Shown in pieces: positions 25,503 through 34,513 of a DNA stretch of 42,711 bases. A program made the position numbers and the translations under genes. Source of the DNA: Sivonenia sp049582005 (GTDB taxonomy: Bacteria; Cyanobacteriota; Cyanobacteriia; Gloeobacterales; PMM-0068); assembly GCA_049582005.1 (NCBI GenBank), contig JBAUTB010000039.1, positions 1 through 42,711 of the forward strand. Reading direction: 5' to 3'. The notes under the pieces are model-generated. The model was not told where the DNA came from, did not search any database, and worked only from the letters and a program-made list of their open reading frames with translations. How positions within the stretch are numbered: the first letter of the stretch is position 1; the number at the start of each line of letters is the position of its first letter.

Positions 25503-26363
25503 CTATTCAGCGAATTCATAGGCAATGTCTGTTACATGCCCACGCCAGTATGGGTAAGGGGCCTCTGGCAGCTGCCACGCCACTTCGCCTTCCAGCGGAA
25601 TGCGTATACCGTTTCGGACTTCATAGGACCAAAACCGGCCTTGCCAAGGCATGGATACAATCGTACCGTTAATAGTGCGGGGGCGCGACGCAGCTCGTAC
25701 CGAGGTGATCAACCCCTCTGCGTTAAAGTGAAATTCTAACGAGACAGTCGTCACTCCATCGGTTAGTGTTGCCACTGCAGTGGTTTCATCCACCGATTCC
25801 CAGCGCACTCCTTGGCTAGGCAGTAGGGCCGTTGGATACCAAGCGGCCTCAGCTAGGTAACGCAGCAGTTCACCTTGGGCTACTTCGGATGTGCCACGAA
25901 CATCGGCGAGGGTGACGAGGCCCAGCAATTCTGCATGCAGGATCCCTTCCCCTGCAATGTAGGCATCGTGTACAAGCACATTTATGCCAGGTCCCATATT
26001 GATGCGTCCATCCCAATCGAATCCGGGGCGCCGGGTCGTGTCCATTTGGGTGGAAGTGAATGGACGCCAGTTCGCTTTGGTTTCGCCCATGTTGAACTCA
26101 CCGGCATGGGCGAAACGGGCAGTAACGATCATTGGCTGTCCCTCTTTCAGCACCGCACGAAAATACCGACGCACGGGCGGTGGCAGGTCCTCAATTTCTC
26201 GTGGGTCATAGGTCGTAGGCGAAATGACTAAGCGCCCGGCCTCAAGCTTTGCTCGAAGGTTGTTGGTCTTGTGCTGCCACCGTAATGCGCCGTAGATAAG
26301 TACACCGAAGCAGAGGACAAGCGCAACGAGGATCAGGACGATGGTTGTTAGCCCCATAGGCAA
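25503..26363 (-). CDS. DUF6544 family membrane-anchored protein
   Basis: The 286-residue protein has one N-terminal transmembrane helix (about residues 5-28: TTIVLILVALVLCFGVLIYG). The rest is an extracytoplasmic-type beta-rich domain with LPPPVRRYFRAVLKEGQP, then MGETKANWRPFTSTQ, FDWDGRINMGPGINVLVHDA and WYPTALLPSQGVRWESVDET. These features fit DUF6544, a family without known function. GC content looks higher than in the surroundings, which may mean transfer. It is convergent with the MOSC gene, and no terminator was seen in the 72-bp gap. Confidence 0.82.
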   Translation of the reverse strand: MPMGLTTIVLILVALVLCFGVLIYGALRWQHKTNNLRAKLEAGRLVISPTTYDPREIEDLPPPVRRYFRAVLKEGQPMIVTARFAHAGEFNMGETKANWRPFTSTQMDTTRRPGFDWDGRINMGPGINVLVHDAYIAGEGILHAELLGLVTLADVRGTSEVAQGELLRYLAEAAWYPTALLPSQGVRWESVDETTAVATLTDGVTTVSLEFHFNAEGLITSVRAASRPRTINGTIVSMPWQGRFWSYEVRNGIRIPLEGEVAWQLPEAPYPYWRGHVTDIAYEFAE

Positions 26364-26525
26364 ACCTTCTGCTGCTCACAGTGGAATCTTTTCTTATTTC
26401 AAGACTACGAAAAGAATTTGAGAAACTTGTGAAGAGCAGTACTTGAAAGGAATCATAACGTTGCCGTTACAGCAAAGATATCCATCCTTCTTTTTACATA
26501 AACTTACTACATGGACTTAAAAATC

Positions 26526-26601
26526 TGGTGGAGCTAAGCGGACTCGAACCGCTGACCCCCTCAATGCCATTGAGGTGCGCTACCAACTGCGCTATAGCCC
26601 C
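26526..26601 (-). tRNA. tRNA-Ala (anticodon GGC)
   Basis: The minus strand folds into a full cloverleaf. The acceptor arms are GGGGCTA and TAGCTCC (one G-U pair), the D arm is GCGC..GCGC with loop AGTTGGTA, and the anticodon stem is CCTCA/TGAGG around the loop ATGGCAT. That places GGC at positions 34-36, reading GCC and GCU alanine codons. The T loop is GTTCGAGTC. CCA (26526-26528) is encoded in the gene. Confidence 0.97.
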
Positions 26602-26649
26602 GCAACTCTTTATGAGCGTCCTTTATGTTCTCATGTGGTCTGTGGCCTG

Positions 26650-27399
26650 TCAATTACCCTGAATGGGTGAGCGCCTAGCCTCGGTGCTGGCTGCCATCGT
26701 CAACTTCCTGAGTGCCCTGTCTAAATCAGCCGTCAATACGTGAGCACTGCGCTTAACGGAATCCACCTCATAGGCAGATACTCGGAGCGGCGCACCAATG
26801 TGAACAGAGACCCTGCATCGCCAACGGGGCCGCATCGGGTTATAGTGCAGCGCCATCGGCACGACCTTCAAGCCAAGACCCGGTTGACTGGCCTCTGTTT
26901 GCAGGGCAAGACGAGCCAGACCAGGCTTCAACCGTTGGATTTCTCGCCCATAGAAAAGGTTCCCTTCTGGGAAGAGGACCAGAATCTCTCCCTGTTGCAG
27001 AATCTCCATGCCATGCCGGAGGCTAGAAATGGCGGGACGATCCGTATCCACCGGAAAGCCCCCGGTATTGCGAATCAACCAACCTTGCAGCCCGACCACT
27101 TCATTCGCAGAGACCATAAACCGGAGATCCCGCCCCGTGACATACCGTCCTGCAGCGTAGGGCACCATGAGCGCATCCCAGCGAGAGCGATGGGTAGGGG
27201 CCAGGATCAGAGGACCGCTTTTAGGAAGATGTTCTTGCCCCGTCACTTCAATCGACTTAAAGTACGACGGCAGTAAACCATAGCGACCAAGGGGATAGAC
27301 CAAGGACATCAGCCAGGGAGAAAACTGGGAAGGGGCAGGCACAGCCTTGGTATTGGCAGGACCTTTTAGAAGGGAAACAGCAGCATCGTAGGGATTCAT
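26650..27399 (-). CDS. plsC: 1-acyl-sn-glycerol-3-phosphate acyltransferase
   Basis: The enzyme adds the second acyl chain to lysophosphatidic acid at the membrane. The catalytic H(X4)D motif is HRSRWD (H70, D75) and the glycerol-phosphate binding motif is FPEGN (143-147). NTGGFPVDTD lies between them, as is usual. The length of 249 residues is normal. It follows ribH on the same strand with a gap of about 100 bp and precedes tRNA-Ala. Confidence 0.92.
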   Translation of the reverse strand: MNPYDAAVSLLKGPANTKAVPAPSQFSPWLMSLVYPLGRYGLLPSYFKSIEVTGQEHLPKSGPLILAPTHRSRWDALMVPYAAGRYVTGRDLRFMVSANEVVGLQGWLIRNTGGFPVDTDRPAISSLRHGMEILQQGEILVLFPEGNLFYGREIQRLKPGLARLALQTEASQPGLGLKVVPMALHYNPMRPRWRCRVSVHIGAPLRVSAYEVDSVKRSAHVLTADLDRALRKLTMAASTEARRSPIQGN

Positions 27400-27502
27400 G
27401 GCATAGGTAGAAGGTTGACTCTTCCTCTTAGCGTAGAGACTCCAGGCCTCTAAATAGTGCCCGAAAGGGACACTTTTGCAGACGGCACAAGGACAACCCC
27501 AC

Positions 27503-28051
27503 TCAAAAGTTCGAGCGGTCAGGCAGGAGTTTGCCTTCTGAGGTCATCAGCGATGAGGTATCCCCCAAGTTGAGGGGAGGCAGGGTTTTCACAAGACTCG
27601 CCATTTCAATCGCATCCATGCCGAAGGACCAGCCTTTATTTTCTTTAATGCCCGCTCGCTCTAAAGCCTGCTGCATCGTATCCGTAGTCAATACGCCAAA
27701 AACTACCGGCACCCCCGTCTGCATCATGACCTGGGCAATCCCGTCCGAAACTTTCTTGGAAACATAATCGAAATGGGGCGTCTGCCCTTTAATTACCGCC
27801 CCTAGACAGATAATCGCATCATAACGCCGCGTCAACGCCATCCGATAAGCGACCACCGGCATATCAAAACATCCTGGAACCCAAGCATAGTCTACTTGCT
27901 CGGACTCATCACCTACATCCAGGCCATGGCGCTTGAGAGAGTCCTTACAGGCGTTTAAGAGTTTCTCTGTAATCAGGTCATTGAAGCGGGCCGTTACAAT
28001 CGCAAAGCGCAAACCCTTGGTGCTGTCTAATCTACCTTCAAAAACTGCCAT
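27503..28051 (-). CDS. ribH: 6,7-dimethyl-8-ribityllumazine synthase
   Basis: RibH condenses the ribitylamino-uracil with dihydroxybutanone phosphate, the penultimate step of riboflavin synthesis. Motifs are IVTARFNDLITEKLLNACKD, YAWVPGCFDMPVVAYRMA, AVIKGQTPHFDYVSKKVSDG (with the catalytic histidine) and PVVFGVLTTDTMQQALERAG. The 182 residues include a C-terminal tail of about 20 beyond the core. It lies 43 bases after the tic20-like gene. Confidence 0.96.
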   Translation of the reverse strand: MAVFEGRLDSTKGLRFAIVTARFNDLITEKLLNACKDSLKRHGLDVGDESEQVDYAWVPGCFDMPVVAYRMALTRRYDAIICLGAVIKGQTPHFDYVSKKVSDGIAQVMMQTGVPVVFGVLTTDTMQQALERAGIKENKGWSFGMDAIEMASLVKTLPPLNLGDTSSLMTSEGKLLPDRSNF

Positions 28052-28094
28052 GACCCCTCTAGAAAGCTTTCTTCCAGATTAATAGGTTCCGGTA

Positions 28095-28586
28095 CTAGCG
28101 GACTTGGGAATAAACCAGATCAGATAACTTAGGAATATCTGCATACTTTCCGCTCACACTCTTGAAGATGCTATAGAAACAGGCAGCGGTCACCGCCAGA
28201 AATACGGTGTTATTCAAGGTTTGCTTGAGCAAACTCACGAAAGGAGCTAGGTCAGGAACCTGACCAAATATGTTAAACAATACTCCAAACACCAGGGAAT
28301 AGAGGGTTGTAGCGATCAACAGCAGTAGCGCCTGAAATACGTTAAACCGAATAAAGTGCGCAATATTCGGGTTGTTAATCACAAAAATAAAGAGCGCAAA
28401 AAAGAGAATTAGACCACCGAAGCCACTATTCAGCGCGGCCAAAGGAGCCAGAAAATTGAATATGCTACCAAGGCCAAACTGACCTAGTAGATTTCCACCA
28501 TAAAGAACCGCATCCCCGAAGGGCAGAACATAGATCAAGCTGCCAAAGATTCGGTCCTGTAAGGTAGCACTACCGCGCCACGTCAT
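28095..28586 (-). CDS. Tic20-like membrane protein
   Basis: The 163-residue protein starts MTWRGSATLQDRIFGSLIYV, with GGAGA 6 bases upstream. It has four hydrophobic segments: near IFGSLIYVLPFGDAVLYGG, FNFLAPLAALNSGFGGLILF, FNVFQALLLLIATTLYSLVF and TVFLAVTAACFYSIF. The FIRFNVFQALLL motif is characteristic of Tic20, the plastid import channel component. Cyanobacterial homologues (Ycf60) have no proven import role. The ATG overlaps the stop of the upstream Cys4 gene (ATGA). Confidence 0.9.
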   Translation of the reverse strand: MTWRGSATLQDRIFGSLIYVLPFGDAVLYGGNLLGQFGLGSIFNFLAPLAALNSGFGGLILFFALFIFVINNPNIAHFIRFNVFQALLLLIATTLYSLVFGVLFNIFGQVPDLAPFVSLLKQTLNNTVFLAVTAACFYSIFKSVSGKYADIPKLSDLVYSQVR

Positions 28587-28798
28587 GAAGGCTCTCCTGT
28601 TGCTTCTAGAGTTTGGGCAAGTTGGAATCCCATCGTACATTGGTACTGAGAAATCGCTTCTGGTAACGTTTGCGATAGCCTGCCACAACGCAAACGTCCA
28701 TTATCGTAACGGGGATGTCCCTGAGAATTCGCCAAAAGACAGGAGCTACAGACAATATCCGAGCGAATGACTTGCTTTTCTAGAATGACAACCCACAT
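28583..28798 (-). CDS. Small Cys4 protein coupled to tic20
   Basis: The 71-residue protein has four cysteines in a spaced pattern, C17-x2-C20 ... C38 ... C54, in the setting SDIVCSSCLLANSQGHPRYD, GRLRCGRLSQTLPEAISQYQ and CTMGFQLA. This looks like a small zinc-ribbon-type domain. Its stop overlaps the Tic20 start (ATGA), which supports a real, translationally coupled gene. I know no function for it. The reading runs against the plus-strand ORF at 28585-28770, which is a shadow. Confidence 0.65.
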   Translation of the reverse strand: MWVVILEKQVIRSDIVCSSCLLANSQGHPRYDNGRLRCGRLSQTLPEAISQYQCTMGFQLAQTLEATGEPS

Positions 28799-28921
28799 AG
28801 CAATCTATGGAACCTGTATTCATTGTGGCTCAATATTTTCAAAAGCAGTGCTCGATCTCGGAAAGTTGTAGCTTATGCCTTCCGGTCCTACGATAGAAAA
28901 ACCTGTATTAAGTTCACTTTT

Positions 28922-30211
28922 ATGGATATATATCAGCGTCGCCGTCAGCGTTTTTTGAAGGCTCTAGGGGATGGCGTCGCCGTCCTGGCTAGTGCTCCCC
29001 CGCAAGTCCATCACAGCGATGTTGAATATCCCTTTCGCCAAGATAGTGATTTCTACTATCTGACGGGTTTTGATGAACCGGGTGCTGTAGCAGTCTTTGC
29101 GCCTCATCATCCAGAACATCAATTTGTCCTATTTGTAAGGCCTCGCATCCGCGAACAGGAAATCTGGCATGGGCTGCGAGCCGGATTAGAAGGAGCGACC
29201 GAACGTTTTGGGGCTGATGTAGCCTATTCCGTCGAAGAAGTGGATCAGCATTTAGCTGACTATCTCAAAGAATCCAACAGGATTTATACCAAGTTGGGGC
29301 GGGATGAAGCATTTAACCAGCGGATGCTCAAGTGGTTAGACCATTTTCAGCGCAATCGTGTACGAACGGGCAAAGGCCCGATCGGGATGGACGATCCCGG
29401 CATGATTATCCATGACCTGCGTTTATACAAGGACCCAGAAGAATTGATGCTGATTGAGCGGGCCATTGCCATTAGTGCAGAAGCTCATCACCAAGCGCGG
29501 GCCTTGGCGAAGCCAGGGGTCTATGAGTATGAAATCCAAGCCCTGATGGAATATATCTTCCGCAAGAATGGGGCACAAGGACCTGCCTATCCTTCGATTG
29601 TGGCGGCTGGGGGCAATGCCTGCATCCTCCACTACATCGAAAACAAGAAGAAGCTGGAAGCGGGAGAACTCTTGTTGATCGATGCAGGATGCTCCTATGA
29701 ATACTACAACGCAGACATTACCCGCACGTTCCCTGTAAGCGGACGCTTTAGCCCAGAACAAAAAGCAGTCTATGAAGTGGTCCTGGATGCCCAAAAAGCA
29801 GCGATCCAAGAAGTTCAGGTCGGCCATCCCTACGAAAGCTCTCACCTGCGAGCAGTCCGAGTCCTCACAGAAGGCTTGGTGGATTTAGGATTGCTCTCTG
29901 GCTCTGTAGACCAGCTGATTGAAGAAGGCAAGTACCGAGAGTTCTACATGCACCGTACTGGCCATTGGCTAGGTCTAGATGTCCATGATGTGGGTGCGTA
30001 CAAGATTTCTGAACAGGAATGGCACAAACTGGCCCCAGGCAATTTGTTAACCGTAGAACCAGGGCTCTACATATCGCCTGACTGTGAAACCGTTCCGGAA
30101 GCCTTCCGAGGTATCGGCATTCGGATCGAGGATGATGTCTTAGTCACGGAACAAGGGCCGAAAGTCCTGACTCATGCAGTTCCGAAGGAAATAAAAGACC
30201 TGGAAGACTAG
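28922..30211 (+). CDS. pepP: Xaa-Pro aminopeptidase (M24B)
   Basis: The enzyme removes N-terminal residues before proline. The N-terminal domain starts YQRRRQRFLKALGDGVAVL. The catalytic domain has the metal ligands of the pita-bread fold: D in LLIDAGCSYEYYNADITRTF, H in HRTGHWLGLDVHDVG, E in LLTVEPGLYIS and E in GIRIEDDVLVT. The ATG at 28922 gives 429 residues, in line with the family. The longer reading from 28823 adds 33 residues with no family likeness. Confidence 0.95.
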   Translation: MDIYQRRRQRFLKALGDGVAVLASAPPQVHHSDVEYPFRQDSDFYYLTGFDEPGAVAVFAPHHPEHQFVLFVRPRIREQEIWHGLRAGLEGATERFGADVAYSVEEVDQHLADYLKESNRIYTKLGRDEAFNQRMLKWLDHFQRNRVRTGKGPIGMDDPGMIIHDLRLYKDPEELMLIERAIAISAEAHHQARALAKPGVYEYEIQALMEYIFRKNGAQGPAYPSIVAAGGNACILHYIENKKKLEAGELLLIDAGCSYEYYNADITRTFPVSGRFSPEQKAVYEVVLDAQKAAIQEVQVGHPYESSHLRAVRVLTEGLVDLGLLSGSVDQLIEEGKYREFYMHRTGHWLGLDVHDVGAYKISEQEWHKLAPGNLLTVEPGLYISPDCETVPEAFRGIGIRIEDDVLVTEQGPKVLTHAVPKEIKDLED

Positions 30212-30221
30212 GGGAGAGCGG

Positions 30222-30755
30222 TTATTTATCCTCTGTTTGGAGATAGCTCTCACTCAAAGCCCGGTAATTATTTTGGCGAGCGGAAGGGTGGCATTCCAGA
30301 CAACTGGCCGTATCGACGGGGTCTGGGAGATCCACTTTGGGGTGGAGGGCCTTGAAGAAGCGAGATTCAGAGAAGTAAAACGGAGTAGATTCTTTCTCCT
30401 TCAAGCCTCTGGAATAGTCTTTCAGATAGAGGTAAATCAGCTTTAGCTCTGGACCACGCATCTGTCTTAGGGATACGCCATAGTGTTCTTCGGGTTGGGT
30501 AAGGAGTTGCCGCCAGGTGTCTGTGGGGAAAACCTGGGGAGGAATCGGCACATGACAGCTACTACAGTTCTTGGCGTATTGGTCCGCCGCCAATTGATAC
30601 TTTTCTAGAATTGGCTCTGGGGTAGCCTGCTCGGTTTTGACCCCACCTTCCAAATTTTTGCTTTGTGCGAATACCCGCGTATACCCCAGACCCAAAGTTG
30701 ATGCCCCTAAGGCCACTCCTCCCAGGAGCATCCACCGTTTCCAATTTTGGGCCAT
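30222..30755 (-). CDS. Secreted dihaem cytochrome c
   Basis: The 177-residue protein has a signal peptide or anchor (residues 1-30, ending VFAQ) and two haem-binding motifs: CSSCH (64-68) and CLECH (152-156). The spacing of about 88 residues fits small dihaem cytochromes of the periplasm or lumen. The region between contains LRQMRGPELKLIYLYLKDYS. The specific electron donor or acceptor cannot be read from the sequence. It is convergent with pepP, with 10 bases between the stops. Confidence 0.85.
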   Translation of the reverse strand: MAQNWKRWMLLGGVALGASTLGLGYTRVFAQSKNLEGGVKTEQATPEPILEKYQLAADQYAKNCSSCHVPIPPQVFPTDTWRQLLTQPEEHYGVSLRQMRGPELKLIYLYLKDYSRGLKEKESTPFYFSESRFFKALHPKVDLPDPVDTASCLECHPSARQNNYRALSESYLQTEDK

Positions 30756-30825
30756 GTCCTCTCCTCTTGGGCTCTGGTTTAGAAACCCGGATCCATCTTA
30801 CAAAAAGGAGGCATGGAGTAAATCG

Positions 30826-31449
30826 TTAAAACTCTCGTCCCTCGTGGAAAGCAAGCACCTCATCCACCCCGAGGCGCGGTTTACGAGGCCAGTTCCCTGA
30901 GGCTGCGTAGCCGACCGTCAGTAACATCACAGGCACATAGCGTTCTGAGATATTGAATTCATGCTTTACACCCACGGCGTCAAAGCCAATCATCGGGCCA
31001 CTTACCAACCCTTTTGCCTCAGCGGCAAGCATCAGGGTCATGGCCGCCAAAGACGCAGAACGAATGGCCTCATCCCGTGCCTTCTGCGCATTGGTATACA
31101 TCTGGTCGGCCATGCCAACCCAAGTATCGGCTAAGTCTTGCCTAATAATCCCCTCTTGCACAGAGCGATCGAGGATGTCCGGTAGTTTCAGATGACCTTC
31201 CAAATCCCCCAGCACAATGAAGGTCACAGCCGCGTCTACCACTTTCTGCTGGTTGAAGGCTACGGCCTTCAATCGTTCTTTAGCCGCGGATTCGGTGACG
31301 GCAATAAAACGCCAATGTTGGATATTGAAGGAAGAAGGGGCCTGGGTGGCATAGAAAACCAGTTCTTTAATTTCATCATCAGAAAGTGTCTTAGTCGCAT
31401 CAAATTTATTGGCAGATATGCGCTGTTTAATCAGTGACAAGGTATCCAT
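30826..31449 (-). CDS. Nitroreductase-family flavoprotein
   Basis: The 207 residues match the FMN-dependent nitroreductase fold. Landmarks are the N-terminal IKQRISANKFDATKTLSDDE, the dimer-interface FYATQAPSSFNIQHWRFIAV, then ASLAAMTLMLAAEAKGLVSG and a C-terminal VPVMLLTVGYAASGNWPRKP. Such enzymes reduce nitro or quinone compounds with NAD(P)H; the substrate is not predictable. The ATG is followed by a normal family start. No operon partner is evident. Confidence 0.92.
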   Translation of the reverse strand: MDTLSLIKQRISANKFDATKTLSDDEIKELVFYATQAPSSFNIQHWRFIAVTESAAKERLKAVAFNQQKVVDAAVTFIVLGDLEGHLKLPDILDRSVQEGIIRQDLADTWVGMADQMYTNAQKARDEAIRSASLAAMTLMLAAEAKGLVSGPMIGFDAVGVKHEFNISERYVPVMLLTVGYAASGNWPRKPRLGVDEVLAFHEGREF

Positions 31450-31503
31450 TACATATTCCTCATAACGCGCAAACTTCTTATCCCTTGTAAGAGCTAGGGT
31501 AGC

Positions 31504-32583
31504 CTAGCCACGATAAAACAGAGTCATAAATATTTCAATCAAGATCAAAATAATGATAATTAATTCTAACGTCTGACTCTGGGCATGACTGGCTCTGTCA
31601 CTGAGTAATTGATATAAATCATCAATAATATCTAGCTTTCGGGAAATAGCGGTTTGCCAATCTTGCAGATGGAATTGTTTACTGGCTGCATTATGAATTC
31701 GAGCAAGATACAGGTCACCAATCAGCTTCAGAGAATTATCTACACGCTCTGACAATAGGGCAGATTCAATACGCAACTCAGCCAAGTCTTCAATCGCTTT
31801 GCGATAGGGTATACGCAGAGGCAGAGGCCATTCAGGAGATTTTTGCACTATACCTTCATAGTTCTTCAGACGCTGATCTAGCTGAGCATCGATATAGCGG
31901 GCTTCTAGTAATTCAACATTCAATAGCTCTAATATATTCAAGGTGTCTGTATAGTCTGGGTCATAGATTAACGCTGCATTCCAGTCAACCAAGACCAAAT
32001 CATTCACATAATATGAGGCCGCTTGATTAAGGGATTCCTCCTGCTGTTCCGAGCTTAGTATTTGAGTATCAAAATGAAGCATTTGAGCCAAGGTTGAACG
32101 ATGCTGTGCGAGCAATTCCTTAGCATCTAAAGGAGCATCTATTTCTTCTAGAACGAACACATAATAATCTTCAATGAGTGTTGACAATTCAGGTCGGATA
32201 ATAGCGAGCTGAATTTTCTGCATCAAAATCTGGACCTGCACTTTAGCATGTTCCTCCAGATCACAGCCATAGAGAGCTTGACTCATTTCGGGCAAGTCAA
32301 CCAAAGAGACCTCGGATAAAGACCAGCGATAGGCAATACTGATCGCCCCAAAGTCAAAAATCGTAGCCTGAATTTGACCGTGGTGACCTGGAAAAATATC
32401 CGTTTCCCCTAGATTAAGCACTTGGGGTGGTTTTGTATATTGCAGATAGTTAGGGGTCTTTTTTTTGCGGGATATAGGCTGAATCGGAATGGAAGAGAGC
32501 AAAGTACGCACTTGTTCCAGTGAAACTTCATAGCCGATGTCAAAAGCAAATAGGGCGACCGCTTGCCCTTGGAGAATTTTCAC
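31504..32583 (-). CDS. DUF155 (RMD1/YagE-like) membrane protein
   Basis: The 359-residue protein matches the DUF155 family that includes yeast Rmd1 and mitochondrial RMND1. It has an N-terminal AVALFAFDIGYEVSLEQVRT, an IQATIFDFGAISIAYRWSL strand region, a central helical domain (NDLVLVDWNAALIYDPDYTD) and a C-terminal coiled coil. One transmembrane helix lies at about 338-356 (TLELIIIILILIEIFMTLFY). Mitochondrial members tether translating ribosomes; the bacterial role is unknown. It lies 28 bases after the pabB stop and is probably in the same operon. Confidence 0.85.
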   Translation of the reverse strand: MKILQGQAVALFAFDIGYEVSLEQVRTLLSSIPIQPISRKKKTPNYLQYTKPPQVLNLGETDIFPGHHGQIQATIFDFGAISIAYRWSLSEVSLVDLPEMSQALYGCDLEEHAKVQVQILMQKIQLAIIRPELSTLIEDYYVFVLEEIDAPLDAKELLAQHRSTLAQMLHFDTQILSSEQQEESLNQAASYYVNDLVLVDWNAALIYDPDYTDTLNILELLNVELLEARYIDAQLDQRLKNYEGIVQKSPEWPLPLRIPYRKAIEDLAELRIESALLSERVDNSLKLIGDLYLARIHNAASKQFHLQDWQTAISRKLDIIDDLYQLLSDRASHAQSQTLELIIIILILIEIFMTLFYRG

Positions 32584-32611
32584 GATTTTGCCATATCTCA
32601 GTCATGGGCTT

Positions 32612-33910
32612 TCATCTCCAGCCTAAAGCAGCTAAGAGTGCTTTGGCTTTTTGTACGGATTCTAAATATTCCTGCACAGGGTCAGAATCAGCGACAATGC
32701 CCGCTCCCACCTGACCATAGACACTATCTTCGGTCACCAATAGGGTGCGAATCAAAATGTTCAGATCCAAGTCTCCATTGGGAGCGAGCCAGCCACAGGA
32801 ACCATAAAATAACGAACGGCGTGCAGGTTCTAATTTCTCAATGATTTCCATACACCGTATTTTGGGACAACCTGTAATCGTTCCCCCAGGAAAAACAGCT
32901 CGGATTAAATCGACTGAACTGGCCTCTGCTCTGATTTCGCCCACTACATTCGAAACAATATGCATCACATGGGAATAGCGTTCGATCGTCAGCAACTCAT
33001 CGACCTCGATCGAACCATATCGACACACACGCCCCAAATCATTGCGTTCTAAGTCCACCAACATAATATGTTCTGCTTGTTCCTTAACATTTGCTAAGAG
33101 TTCCTCTTCCAAAGATTGGTCTTTTTCCGGCGTCATCCCCCGAGGGCGTGTTCCTGCAATCGGACGGGTTTCTACCCGAGGACCTTCTCTTTTAACCAAA
33201 CGTTCCGGTGAACAGCTCACAACTTCACCCCAAGGAGTACGCCAATAGCTAGCAAAGGGAGAGGGGTTCAGACTTTGCAGCTGCTGATAAAGCGCTAAAC
33301 TATCTCCACTTCCCGTTCTCGCCGCTTGAAAACGCAGAGACAAATTACTCTGAAAAATATCTCCCGCGTGGATATATTCTTTCGCACGGTGCACGGCCTC
33401 TTGATATTCTTCTGGGCTGGACAGAAACGTCAGGTCTTTAATGTCCATCACGCTTTCAGACAAACGAGCGCACTTTCTTTGCACCGCTTGAATCCGACGA
33501 ATCCAGACATCCGGGTCTTGTCGCGTTTTCAAGGTTAATACTTTTTCCCAATGGTCATAGACGATCAGCACTTCTGGCTCAAACCAAAAAGCCACGGGAA
33601 AGGGCAAGGTATCTTCTTTTTGCCAAGGCAAGTGCTCAATTTCCCATGCCACGTCATAGCCCAACCATCCCAACAAGGGCATTTCCTCTGCGTCCGCCAG
33701 CCAGTGTTCTAAAGCTTGACAGACTGAACCCAAAGGGGGCGTCAAGATTTTGCGGGGAATAGAAGCCAGATAGGAATATCGCGCTGTTCTGGGATGACGG
33801 GTATGTCCAGGGCTTTCAAGGAGCACGGCGATCGGTTCATCAGTAAACAACTGCTCAAAAAGCAGGCTAGGACTGGTGGCAACATGGAGAGCTAGCGTAT
33901 GCACAAGCAA
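32612..33910 (-). CDS. pabB: Chorismate-binding enzyme, aminodeoxychorismate synthase component I type
   Basis: The enzyme aminates chorismate for folate (PabB) or tryptophan (TrpE) synthesis. The 432 residues carry PIAGTRPRGMTPEKDQSLEE, VDLERNDLGRVCRYGSIEV, SHVMHIVSNVVGEI and PGGTITGCPKIRCMEIIEKL. The TITGCPK motif favours PabB. PIAGT has Ala where E. coli PabB has the lysine nucleophile (PIKGT), as in TrpE; this variant also occurs in bacterial PabB. The likely start is TTG at 33910; a GTG two codons downstream is an alternative. DUF155 follows. Confidence 0.82.
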   Translation of the reverse strand: MLVHTLALHVATSPSLLFEQLFTDEPIAVLLESPGHTRHPRTARYSYLASIPRKILTPPLGSVCQALEHWLADAEEMPLLGWLGYDVAWEIEHLPWQKEDTLPFPVAFWFEPEVLIVYDHWEKVLTLKTRQDPDVWIRRIQAVQRKCARLSESVMDIKDLTFLSSPEEYQEAVHRAKEYIHAGDIFQSNLSLRFQAARTGSGDSLALYQQLQSLNPSPFASYWRTPWGEVVSCSPERLVKREGPRVETRPIAGTRPRGMTPEKDQSLEEELLANVKEQAEHIMLVDLERNDLGRVCRYGSIEVDELLTIERYSHVMHIVSNVVGEIRAEASSVDLIRAVFPGGTITGCPKIRCMEIIEKLEPARRSLFYGSCGWLAPNGDLDLNILIRTLLVTEDSVYGQVGAGIVADSDPVQEYLESVQKAKALLAALGWR

Positions 33911-34045
33911 CTTAGGAAGAAGTCTTCATTTTCTACCCAGAATTACTCTAGGACTAAGGTAAAATCTGGAATGGAAGGGATATACAAGCCTTGATTTCTC
34001 TGATGCCGCTACCATAAATCAAGAGGACAATTTCAGGATGAGCTT

Positions 34046-34432
34046 ATGCGTCTGCTGCACACGATGCTCCGGGTGAAGAATTTGGAGGAGTCTTTGAAGT
34101 TTTATACCGAAGTCCTAGGTATGAAGCTTTTGCGCCAGAAGGATTATCCCGATGGCAGATTCACCCTCGCCTTTGTCGGCTATGACACGGAAGATAAGAC
34201 AGCGGTTATCGAACTGACCTATAACTGGGACCGAGATGACTATACCCTAGGCGATGCCTATGGTCATATTGCCATTGGGGTTAAAGATATTTATACAGCC
34301 TGCGTGCAAGCCTCTAGCAAAGGAGGCAAAGTCGTTCGTGCGCCTGGTACAATGAAGCATGGCAGTACCGTCATTGCTTTCTTAGAAGACCCTAATGGCT
34401 ACCGAATCGAACTTATTGAAAGAGCTAGCTAA
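34046..34432 (+). CDS. gloA: Glyoxalase I (lactoylglutathione lyase)
   Basis: GloA isomerises the methylglyoxal-glutathione adduct to lactoylglutathione. The 128 residues include all four metal ligands at positions H5, E56, H74 and E122, the same numbers as in E. coli GloA, which is nickel-dependent. Motifs: LLHTMLRVKNLEESLKFYTE, AVIELTYNWDRDDY, GHIAIGVKDIYTACV and FLEDPNGYRIELIER. Downstream lies a long near-perfect palindrome that probably ends transcription. Confidence 0.96.
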   Translation: MRLLHTMLRVKNLEESLKFYTEVLGMKLLRQKDYPDGRFTLAFVGYDTEDKTAVIELTYNWDRDDYTLGDAYGHIAIGVKDIYTACVQASSKGGKVVRAPGTMKHGSTVIAFLEDPNGYRIELIERAS

Positions 34433-34474
34433 GCTGTATCCAATATCACCATGTTCGATTGCATGAAATAGACA

Positions 34475-34502
34475 GTGGAGACACAATATATTGCGTCTCC
34501 AC
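34475..34502. terminator. 28-bp near-perfect palindrome between convergent genes
   Basis: GTGGAGAC and GTCTCCAC at the ends, with CAATAT/ATATTG inside, pair over the full 28 bases except one A/C mismatch (34483/34494). It lies between the convergent gloA and the 48-residue ORF. No T-tract follows on either strand, so it may be a bidirectional terminator or mRNA-stabilising hairpin. Confidence 0.6.
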
Positions 34503-34513
34503 ACGCACTTCTA

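Noticed and set aside
25437..25739. Plus-strand 100-residue ORF after the MOSC gene
   Set aside because: It lies almost wholly antisense to the DUF6544 gene, which is the better coding frame.
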